From DAOUEO01 sp963763495 (GTDB lineage Bacteria > Chloroflexota > Dehalococcoidia > DSTF01 > JALHUB01): 64,000 bases of DNA. Shown one piece after another: positions 57,980-64,000 of this stretch. The stretch spans positions 1-64,000 of the forward strand of contig CAVXOY010000021.1 in the NCBI GenBank assembly GCA_963763495.1, written 5' to 3'. The position numbers and the translations under genes were made by a program. Numbering within the stretch: the stretch's first letter is position 1; each line of letters starts with the position of its first letter. The notes under the pieces are model-generated. The model did not search any database. It was not told where the DNA came from and worked only from the letters and a program-made list of their open reading frames with translations.

Positions 57980-58927
57980 TTATCTTGTGCCCACACCCTG
58001 GCGCTGGGCATACGGGTCTATCAGGTCGCGGATCGTCTCCGCCACCAGGTTTGCGCCCAGTATCGTCAGGCTCAGGGCTATACCCGGAAAGATAGCAAGC
58101 CAGGGAGCGTGCTGGAAATAGTCGCGGGCGTTGCCGCTCATGTCGGCGCCCCAGGAAGGATTGGGCGGCGGCACACCGACGCCCAGGAAGCTTAGGGCTG
58201 CTTCCGCCAAGATCATCCCGCCGAGAGCGAGGGCAGCAAGGATTCCCGCCAGAGGGATAACGCTGGGGAATAGGTGGACGAAAAGGAGACGCTTGTTGGT
58301 GGCGCCCAAGGAGCGGGCGGCTTCAATGTAGAGCTGTTCCTTCTCGGAAAAGATGATCGACCGCACTACACGGGTCAGGATAGGTATGCCCATGATGCCC
58401 AGGAGCAGGGTAACATTCCTTACTGAGCTTCCCACGGCCGCAGATACAACTATGAGAAGGATCAAGGCAGGAATAGAGATGATCACCTCCACTATGCGCT
58501 GTATGAGGTAGTCAACCCAGCCGCCGAAGTAGCCGGAGATCACACCAAAAAAACAGCCCCCGAGGACCGCTATGGTCACCGCCAAGATGCCGATCTGTAG
58601 CGAGGTCCGTGCTCCCGATACAACGCGTGACAGGACGTCGCGCCCCAACCGGTCCGTCCCAAACGGATGGTCCAGGCTCAGACTGGGCTTCACAAACGAA
58701 GGGGCATCCTGCGAGAGCGGATCATCGGGGACGATGTAGGGACCGACCAGTGCCACGAACAACATGAAGAGCAGGATACCTGCACCGATCACACCGGTCA
58801 TGTTCCGCCCCATCCGCGTCCGCAGGCTTATGCCGCGAGGACGCAACTCCTCTGGGGCCTCTAGAGTCTCAACCGCCTCACGCACTTCTTCCTCCTGTGA
58901 GACGCACTCGTGGGTCAAGCCAGGCAT
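57980..58927 (-). CDS. ABC transporter permease, DppC type (second system)
   Basis: Intact, about 315 residues as read from 58927, though the first 17 residues overlap dppB by 50 bases and an internal start is possible. A cytoplasmic start leads to MTGVIGAGILLFMLFVALVGP (helix 1), then the DppC hallmark FGTDRLGRDVLSRVVSGARTSL. The EAA loop lies in YIEAARSLGATNKRLLFVHLFPSVIP, and the final helices include AEAALSFLGVGVPPPNPSWG, ending ETIRDLIDPYAQ. Six helices are predicted. It belongs with the DppB partner directly upstream and probably with one of the Tat-type binding proteins. Confidence 0.9.
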   Translation of the reverse strand: MPGLTHECVSQEEEVREAVETLEAPEELRPRGISLRTRMGRNMTGVIGAGILLFMLFVALVGPYIVPDDPLSQDAPSFVKPSLSLDHPFGTDRLGRDVLSRVVSGARTSLQIGILAVTIAVLGGCFFGVISGYFGGWVDYLIQRIVEVIISIPALILLIVVSAAVGSSVRNVTLLLGIMGIPILTRVVRSIIFSEKEQLYIEAARSLGATNKRLLFVHLFPSVIPLAGILAALALGGMILAEAALSFLGVGVPPPNPSWGADMSGNARDYFQHAPWLAIFPGIALSLTILGANLVAETIRDLIDPYAQRQGVGTR

Positions 58928-59837
58928 AGGCCAGATCGACCAAGAGAGAAAGCGTCACGAAGATAGCGGCTGTGTAGAGCGTCATCACCTGGATTACGGG
59001 ATAGTCCCGCATCAACGCCGACTCCATAAACAGCCGCCCCAGACCATTCAGGTTGAAGACTGTCTCGGCGATAACCGCCCCACCCATGAGAACCGCAACC
59101 TCCATCCCTATGACCGTTATGATAGGCAGCATGACGTTACCCAGCGCATGCCGGCGCAAGATCGTAGCCTCGCCCAGACCCTTCGCGCGGGCTGTCCGCA
59201 TGAAGTCCTGGTTCAGTACGCCCAAGATGGAGCCGCGGACGACTCGCGACAGCCCGCAGGATGAAGCAAACCCCAGCACCAGAGCCGGCGGCCCGAACTG
59301 TCGCAGGTTGTCCCAGGGATTCTCGAGGAGACCGACGGCGGTAAAGGGGGGTGCATAAGCAAACCAGAGGGACGGCAGCAGAATAACCAGCGTGGCGACC
59401 CAAAAAGTCGGCACCGACATGCCGATGATGCTCACCACCCGCAGAGCGTTGTCGATAAAGCGGCGATGGAACGCCGCCGAAAGCATCCCATTCATTATCC
59501 CCAGCGCCGCACTCGCCATCACCGTCATTATCAGGAGCTGCCCGGTCACCGGCAGGCGGTCGAGTATCTCATCGGCTACCGGCCGGTCACGAAGGAAGGA
59601 ACGTCCCAGATCACCCTGGACGGCGCCGCTTACCCAGTCTGTAAACTGCTCAAGCTTGGGCTTGTCCAGCCCGTACTCGTGCTCGAGAGACGCCAACTGC
59701 TCAGGCTCGCAGTTGGGCCCGCACATTATCTGCGCGATGTTCCCCGGCATGAGCCGGGTCAGCACAAACACGATGACCGACACGCCGATTAGGATCGGCA
59801 CCAGAGCAGCCAGACGGCGGATGATATAGCCGATCAA
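58878..59837 (-). CDS. ABC transporter permease, DppB type (second system)
   Basis: Intact, 319 residues from ATG 59837. Opens MIGYIIRRLAALVPILIGVS (helix 1), then MPGNIAQIMCGPNCEPEQ, a cysteine-containing loop not usual in DppB. LEHEYGLDKPKLEQFTDWV and LGRSFLRDRPVADEILDRLP follow. The EAA loop is in NQDFMRTARAKGLGEATILRRHAL, and the end reads LAYAWLDPRVRLTGG. The transporter is complete at membrane level, but no ATPase of the DppD/F type is seen next to it. Confidence 0.9.
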   Translation of the reverse strand: MIGYIIRRLAALVPILIGVSVIVFVLTRLMPGNIAQIMCGPNCEPEQLASLEHEYGLDKPKLEQFTDWVSGAVQGDLGRSFLRDRPVADEILDRLPVTGQLLIMTVMASAALGIMNGMLSAAFHRRFIDNALRVVSIIGMSVPTFWVATLVILLPSLWFAYAPPFTAVGLLENPWDNLRQFGPPALVLGFASSCGLSRVVRGSILGVLNQDFMRTARAKGLGEATILRRHALGNVMLPIITVIGMEVAVLMGGAVIAETVFNLNGLGRLFMESALMRDYPVIQVMTLYTAAIFVTLSLLVDLAYAWLDPRVRLTGGRSA

Positions 59838-59881
59838 GTCAATCTCATCCCACTAGATGCCACTCTTGACCGTTTCTTATA

Positions 59882-61019
59882 CTATTCTACCGGAAAGCGA
59901 GCTGCCACCGCAGCAGCAGCCTGCACGTTCTCCGGTGCAGTGCCGAAAGGAACAGCGTCGCCGCTGCCCAGAATGAACCCCCGCCGGTCCGGCCCCATCC
60001 GGGTCAGCAGGTCCTCGACGTAGGTCTCCATCTCCGCCACCGTGCCCCGCGCGAAGACCGTCGGGTCGATGCCTCCCATCACGATGAACTTCTTGGCCCA
60101 CGTCTTCCGCGCCTCCGGAATATCGGCATCGCCTGTCGGCAGCGGCGTCACATCGGAGATGCCGTCGTGTCGCGCCTCCCCGAAGTCCTCTCTGAACGCG
60201 TTCAACCGCCCGCACCAGTGTGTGATCAGCTTCTTCCCCGCCGCGTGCAGGACATCCGCATAGTCGTTCACGTAGCGCTGGTCATAGCGACGGTACATGG
60301 GCCGCGACACCGTCGTCGAAGATAGATTGTCGTGGATGAAGAATATCTCCGCCGGCGCCTCCGCCATCAGCTTCCACGCCTCAAGCTGCTTGGCATGAAA
60401 CGCCTCCAGCATCTCGTTCACCTCGTCCGGGTAGTCGGCCAGCAGGTAGATCAGTCGCTCCAGCCCGATGTCGAAGTTGATCATCTGCTCGAGCGGCGAG
60501 CAGGGCCCGAGAACGGTCACTATGCCCTTCTCCCCGACACGCTCCTGCAACTTGTTGAAGAGCTCGACCGACATGTCGAACTTGGTGTGCTCGATCAGAT
60601 ACTGGAAGGTCTTGACGTCCTCAACTGTCTTGATGTGGTTCTCGATGACCCAGGGAATGAAAGGGCTTTCCGGCGCAAACCGCAGCCGCCAGGTCAGGCT
60701 GCCGACAGGTGTGTTCACACCGAGAATGATGTCGCCGTTGTCACCGTGCAGCGTCTGCTCAACGCCGGGGGGAAGGTCTTTGGGACTGGCGCCCAACCAG
60801 AGGGGAGTGTTCGGCTCGAATTACGTGGATGCGGAGGAGAATGTGCCCCGCCATCTCAAACTGGAGGTCCCCGACATCCCGCTCTTTCTTGTCGGCCAGA
60901 CCGGCTTCAAAGTATCCCTCCAAAAGCGGCGTGAAGGGCACGCTATCGCAGGGCTGACGGTTGAACGCAGCCAGCAGACGCTCGCGCGGACTCATAGTCG
61001 AAGTTATGCCCGCTGCCAC
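59882..61019 (-). CDS. UroD-family methyltransferase-like protein 5, frameshifted
   Basis: About 379 residues from GTG 61019 (upstream GAGGAG); MSPRERLLAAFNRQPCDSVP is the classic opening. One shift near 60800. Then IILGVNTPVGSLTWRLRFAPE, TVLGPCSPLEQMINFDIGLERL, FFIHDNLSSTTVSRPMYRRY, and the HxC box in KKLITHWCGRLNAFREDFGE. Where the other copies have a late Cys (YCLGTGN or similar) this one reads FILGSGDAVPFGTAPENV, so that third zinc ligand is absent. It therefore may bind zinc differently or have another substrate. It lies 45 bases from the dppB start, so they may be one transcript. Confidence 0.78.
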
Positions 61020-61223
61020 CTCGACTCTCCTCTTAGCAGGGGAATACAGATGGGGATTTAACCACCTCTCACCCGCTCAACCTGATTCTACTTCAACAAC
61101 ACGCTTTAATTCCAGTAGTTGCACGAAATTCACTGCGCATATCTACCCATCCCAGGCCACGACTCATCAGCATCCTCCAGCCGGTCAACAGGAAAGCGCC
61201 CCCTGCCGGACGCCGCCGCTTAC

Positions 61224-61252
61224 TTGACCGTACCGCTAGGGACACCTAGACT
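61224..61252 (+). promoter_or_regulatory. Promoter of binding-protein paralogue D
   Basis: TTGACC (61224-61229), a 17-base spacer and TAGACT (61247-61252), followed after 85 bases by ATG 61337 with TGGAGGC. The remaining intergenic sequence 61020-61223 shows nothing more. Confidence 0.5.
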
Positions 61253-61336
61253 ACCGCTCACCAAGACAATCTCGCCGGCCTCGGTCTGACCCCCCGTCTC
61301 GATAGCCGTTGCGTCGGCCTTCTCTGGAGGCTATCC

Positions 61337-62935
61337 ATGGCAGTCCGCATCTCCCGACGTTCCTTCATCGCCGGCGCCGCCGGGGCAGCAGCGTTGACCG
61401 CTCTCCGCTGCGGTGACGACGAGATCAGCGTCCCCAACCGGTCGACTCCCACTATGGGCGCTGTCAAGAGAGGCGACATGTTCAAGCTCGCCACCACGCT
61501 CTCCCCTCTCAGCATCGATCCTCACACCGATGTGACGATGGGCCTTGCCCTCATCTGCTTCCTCTACGGCTACCTGCTCCACCCCAGCCAGCCGCCCGAA
61601 AAGGAGCCGACCCTCGTCTTCGACCACGCCGAAGCGCTGGAGCAGCCCGACGACCTGACCTTCATCTTCAAGATGCGCCCCGGCGTCCACTTCCAGAACC
61701 TGCCGCCCGCCAACGGCCGCGAGATCACCGCCGAAGACGCGCTCTACAGCTTCCAGCGTATCTCCTCCCTCCAATCGACTCCCTTCTGGACTGACGGCAT
61801 CAGCCAGATGTCCGCGCCCGATGCCTCCACCTTCAAGGTGAGCGTCGCCTCGCCCTACGCCTACACGATGGAGGAGTTCGGCGGCATCCGCACCGCCATC
61901 GTGCCCAGAGAGGCCGTCGAGGAGTTCGGCGACCTCAAGACCCACGGCCTCGGCTCCGGCCCCTTCCAGTTGCCCAACCTCAACCGCGGCGACACGGTGG
62001 ACATGCTCCGCAACCCCGACTACTACGTGGAGGGGATCCCCTACGTCGACGGCATGCGCTGGCGGGTGATGGCCGACGACGCCAGCATCATGGCCGCCTT
62101 CAAGTCCCGCCAGCTCGACACCTACGGCCCGCCCTCCAAGCTCCAGGCGGACGACGTGGCAAGCTTCAGCGACCAGATCCTCGTCAGCAAGTACCCCAAC
62201 CTGGCGATCACCATGATCAACCTCAACGAGATCAAAGCGCCGATACTCCAGGACATCCGCATCCGCGAGGCGCTCGACCTCTCGCTCGACCGCGACGCCA
62301 TGATCGAGAAGATCTGCTTCGGCGACGGCAACTACACCGGCCCCGTCTCCTGGGGACTCGACTTCTGGTCGCTTCCTCAGGACGAGCTGCGCCGCTTCTA
62401 CAAGCGCGACGTCGCCAAGGCCCGCCAGCTCCTCGCCGACGCCGGCGCCAGCGACCTCACCCTGGCGATGAAGTTCCCCGCCGGCCCGACCAGCGACGTG
62501 GCCGCCATGATCAAGGACCAGGCCGCCGAAGCCGGCATCACCATCAACCTCGTCTCCGAGGAGTTCGGCACCTGGCTCGCCGACATGATGGCCAACAACT
62601 ACGAGCTACTGGTGGGCGGCGGCCTCCCCTACGGCAACGAGCACCTGCCCCTCCAGTTCAACCACACCAAGAACTGGACCCGCAAGGCGGAGCCCGTCCA
62701 GCCGCCCGACCCCGAGGTCGACGCCATACTGGACAAGATACTGGTAACCACCGACCTCTCCGAGCGACAGAAGCTCACGCTGGACGTGACGCGAAAGATA
62801 CTGGCCCGCCACGGCCCCTTCATGTACCTCTACGCGCCCTACAGCTTCACCGCCCGCTGGGACTACCTGCGGGGCTACGAGGACCTGGTGCCGGACATGC
62901 TCCCCTACACCTACAAAATGTGGCTGGACAAGTAA
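61337..62935 (+). CDS. Solute-binding protein, family 5, Tat signal (paralogue D)
   Basis: Intact, 532 residues. ATG 61337 follows TGGAGGCTATCC. Twin-arginine signal (ISRRSFIAGAAGAAALTALRCG), so probably Tat-exported with a possible lipobox. Mature blocks parallel paralogues A-C: LSIDPHTDVTMGLALICFLYG, FIFKMRPGVHFQNLPPANGRE, GLGSGPFQLPNLNRGDTV, IREALDLSLDRDAMIEKICFGDG and LYAPYSFTARWDYLRGYEDL, ending YTYKMWLDK. It is the only complete copy without shifts. It is divergently oriented to the UroD5 and second permease genes, which makes it the likely partner of that permease. The ligand is not known. Confidence 0.9.
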   Translation: MAVRISRRSFIAGAAGAAALTALRCGDDEISVPNRSTPTMGAVKRGDMFKLATTLSPLSIDPHTDVTMGLALICFLYGYLLHPSQPPEKEPTLVFDHAEALEQPDDLTFIFKMRPGVHFQNLPPANGREITAEDALYSFQRISSLQSTPFWTDGISQMSAPDASTFKVSVASPYAYTMEEFGGIRTAIVPREAVEEFGDLKTHGLGSGPFQLPNLNRGDTVDMLRNPDYYVEGIPYVDGMRWRVMADDASIMAAFKSRQLDTYGPPSKLQADDVASFSDQILVSKYPNLAITMINLNEIKAPILQDIRIREALDLSLDRDAMIEKICFGDGNYTGPVSWGLDFWSLPQDELRRFYKRDVAKARQLLADAGASDLTLAMKFPAGPTSDVAAMIKDQAAEAGITINLVSEEFGTWLADMMANNYELLVGGGLPYGNEHLPLQFNHTKNWTRKAEPVQPPDPEVDAILDKILVTTDLSERQKLTLDVTRKILARHGPFMYLYAPYSFTARWDYLRGYEDLVPDMLPYTYKMWLDK

Positions 62936-62956
62936 CCCGCGGCAAGCAGCAGACAG

Positions 62957-62986
62957 AGTACCGCCCGGGTCTCCTAGGGCGGTACT
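62957..62986 (+). terminator. Intrinsic terminator of paralogue D
   Basis: AGTACCGCCC (62957-62966) pairs with GGGCGGTACT (62977-62986), loop CGGGTCTCCTA-like, then TCTTATCC. The stretch from 62990 to 63253 is GC-rich with no gene or element I can name. Confidence 0.8.
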
Positions 62987-63253
62987 TCTTATCCCCGTCC
63001 CCCACTAGGCCATCCCTGTCCTCTGATGACACAACAAGGCCTGGGGGAGTTCTGAGGGGGATACCCCCTCAGAGGGCGGGCCGGGCGGGTCCCTTCGCGG
63101 GGGTGGGGCAATGGAGGGGCGGCGCGGAGGGAGCAGAGCGCGGGCACAACGCTCTCACCCTATCCAGACGCCGCATGGCTCTCCTGACAGCACATCGATG
63201 GCGCCTCTGCGTGCTGGACGAGTCCTCCTGTTCGGCCCAACGCCCAACAAATG

Positions 63254-63259
63254 TATAAT
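63254..63259 (+). promoter_or_regulatory. -10 box of a leaderless ABC ATPase gene
   Basis: TATAAT at 63254-63259 ends 8 bases before ATG 63268, leaving no room for a ribosome site, so the mRNA should be leaderless. A poor -35 candidate, TTCGGC, lies at 63231-63236 with 17-base spacing. Confidence 0.55.
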
Positions 63260-63267
63260 GAAAATGC

Positions 63268-64000
63268 ATGCCTTCCATAGAAGTCACCGGCCTCAGCAAA
63301 CGCTTCGGCTCCCTTACCGCCGTCGACGACATCAGCTTCCAGGTGGAGGAGGGCGAGGTATTCGGCTTCCTCGGCCCTAACGGCGCCGGCAAGACCACCA
63401 CCATCAACATCCTCTGCACCCTCATGCGCCCGACCGCCGGCAGCGCCCGAGTCGCCGGCTACGACGTCGCCACCCAGAGGGACGCCGTCCGCCAGTCCAT
63501 CGGCCTCGTCTTCCAGGACCCCACCCTCGACGACCGCCTCACCGCCTACGAGAACATGCGCTTCCACGCCCACATCTACAACCTGCCCGGCAAAGAGCAC
63601 GCCCCTCGCATCGAAGAAGCGCTCCGCGTCGTCGACCTCTGGGACCGCCGCCACGCCGTCGTCCGCACCTACTCCGGCGGCATGCGGCGCCGCCTCGAGA
63701 TCGCCCGCGGCATGCTCCACTACCCGCACGTCCTCTTCCTCGACGAGCCGACCATCGGCCTCGACCCCCAGACCCGCGAGCACATCTGGGACTACATAAT
63801 CGAGCTGCAGCGGAAGCACGCCATCACCATCTTCATGACCACTCACTACATGGAAGAGGCCGAGCACTGCGACCGCATCGCCATCATCGACCAGGGGAAG
63901 CTGGTGGCGCTCGACACCCCCGACGCCCTCAAGCGCATGGTCGGCGCCGACATCGTCAGCCTCCGCACCGAGGACAACGCCCGCGCCTCCCAGGAGATCA
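63268..64000 (+). CDS. DrrA-type ABC transporter ATP-binding protein, partial
   Basis: The first 244 residues; the gene continues past the window. All ABC motifs are visible: Walker A LGPNGAGKTTTINIL, Q-loop VFQDPTLDDRLTAYENMRFH, signature YSGGMRRRLEIARGML, Walker B VLFLDEPTIGLDPQTREH, and H-loop TTHYMEEAEHCDRIAI. This arrangement, with DDRLTxYEN after the Q-loop, marks the daunorubicin-resistance/ABC-2 exporter class. A membrane partner is expected downstream. The start ATG 63268 was chosen from the promoter position (leaderless) and the start of homology (SIEVTGLSKRFG). Confidence 0.9.
   Translation, partial: MPSIEVTGLSKRFGSLTAVDDISFQVEEGEVFGFLGPNGAGKTTTINILCTLMRPTAGSARVAGYDVATQRDAVRQSIGLVFQDPTLDDRLTAYENMRFHAHIYNLPGKEHAPRIEEALRVVDLWDRRHAVVRTYSGGMRRRLEIARGMLHYPHVLFLDEPTIGLDPQTREHIWDYIIELQRKHAITIFMTTHYMEEAEHCDRIAIIDQGKLVALDTPDALKRMVGADIVSLRTEDNARASQEI

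Noticed and set aside
53190..61019. Heme biosynthesis (uroporphyrinogen decarboxylase, hemE)
   Set aside because: Five divergent copies, HxC zinc boxes and no other heme gene argue for methyltransferase-like roles.
1..64000. CRISPR arrays, tRNA, rRNA, insertion sequences, prophage or attachment sites
   Set aside because: No direct-repeat arrays, cloverleaf or rRNA sequences, transposase motifs or terminal inverted repeats were found on reading; a tool-based scan could still detect a divergent tRNA.

Overview
The window is about 60% GC and densely coded. It carries peptide-type ABC transporters, stand-alone corrinoid methyltransferase parts, several zinc-type UroD-family methyltransferases, Fe-S proteins, acyl-CoA enzymes and two strong leaderless promoters. 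This mix suggests an uncultured anaerobic or microaerophilic bacterium, most likely a Chloroflexota lineage (Dehalococcoidia/SAR202-like). That placement is inferred from gene content; no rRNA, tRNA or other phylogenetic marker beyond a short bS21 gene was seen. Many genes are broken by single-base shifts. Where paralogues can be compared, the shifts are single-base insertions at different places in each copy, so most look like sequence errors rather than decay. I therefore annotate such genes over their full reconstructed span.

Layout. 1-1.64 kb: Fe-S proteins (minus). 1.86-5.5 kb: glutaredoxin-thioredoxin reductase fusion, Rieske protein, ferredoxin reductase and a DUF4389 membrane protein (plus). 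5.4-9.1 kb: peptide-type ABC permeases and binding protein (minus). 9.4-11.3 kb: AMP-forming acyl-CoA synthetase. 11.5-15.4 kb: secreted subtilase and an NAD-binding DUF2867-type protein. 15.4-19.4 kb: FAD reductase, ADP-forming CoA ligase and hydrolase (minus). 19.6-24.2 kb: GH51 arabinofuranosidase, a nucleophile-less alpha/beta hydrolase, an RlpA-like protein and two small proteins. 24.3-29.6 kb: three tandem Tat-type solute-binding proteins, each with its own terminator and no permease beside them.

29.8-34.4 kb is a compact corrinoid methyl-transfer cassette: homocysteine methyltransferase and MtaB on the plus strand, facing a corrinoid protein and its reductive activator on the minus strand. 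Together they could move a methyl group from methanol (or a similar donor) to homocysteine. 34.7-38.2 kb holds a very long secreted protein with thrombospondin type-3 repeats and a dockerin-like tail, behind a structured leader with a terminator. 38.5-41 kb: HpaI-type aldolase, GarR-like reductase and LipB. 41.1-45.4 kb: an alkyl-DHAP synthase, GlpD and lipid kinase operon, a candidate ether-lipid unit. 45.5-52.9 kb: hydrolase, acyl-CoA dehydrogenase, S51-like/CysRS-tail fusion, ferredoxin-nitroreductase, SOD, bS21, zinc-ribbon protein, a 28-residue membrane peptide and a stand-alone MetH-type activation protein.

53.2-62.9 kb is an expanded cluster of five UroD/MtaA-family proteins around a second DppB/DppC permease pair and a fourth binding protein. 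Two of the five are a recent tandem duplication that left an 85-base scar. The likely theme of the right half is import of small methylated or amine/peptide-like solutes and corrinoid-dependent removal of their methyl groups; substrates are not readable from sequence. The window ends inside a DrrA-type ABC ATPase gene.
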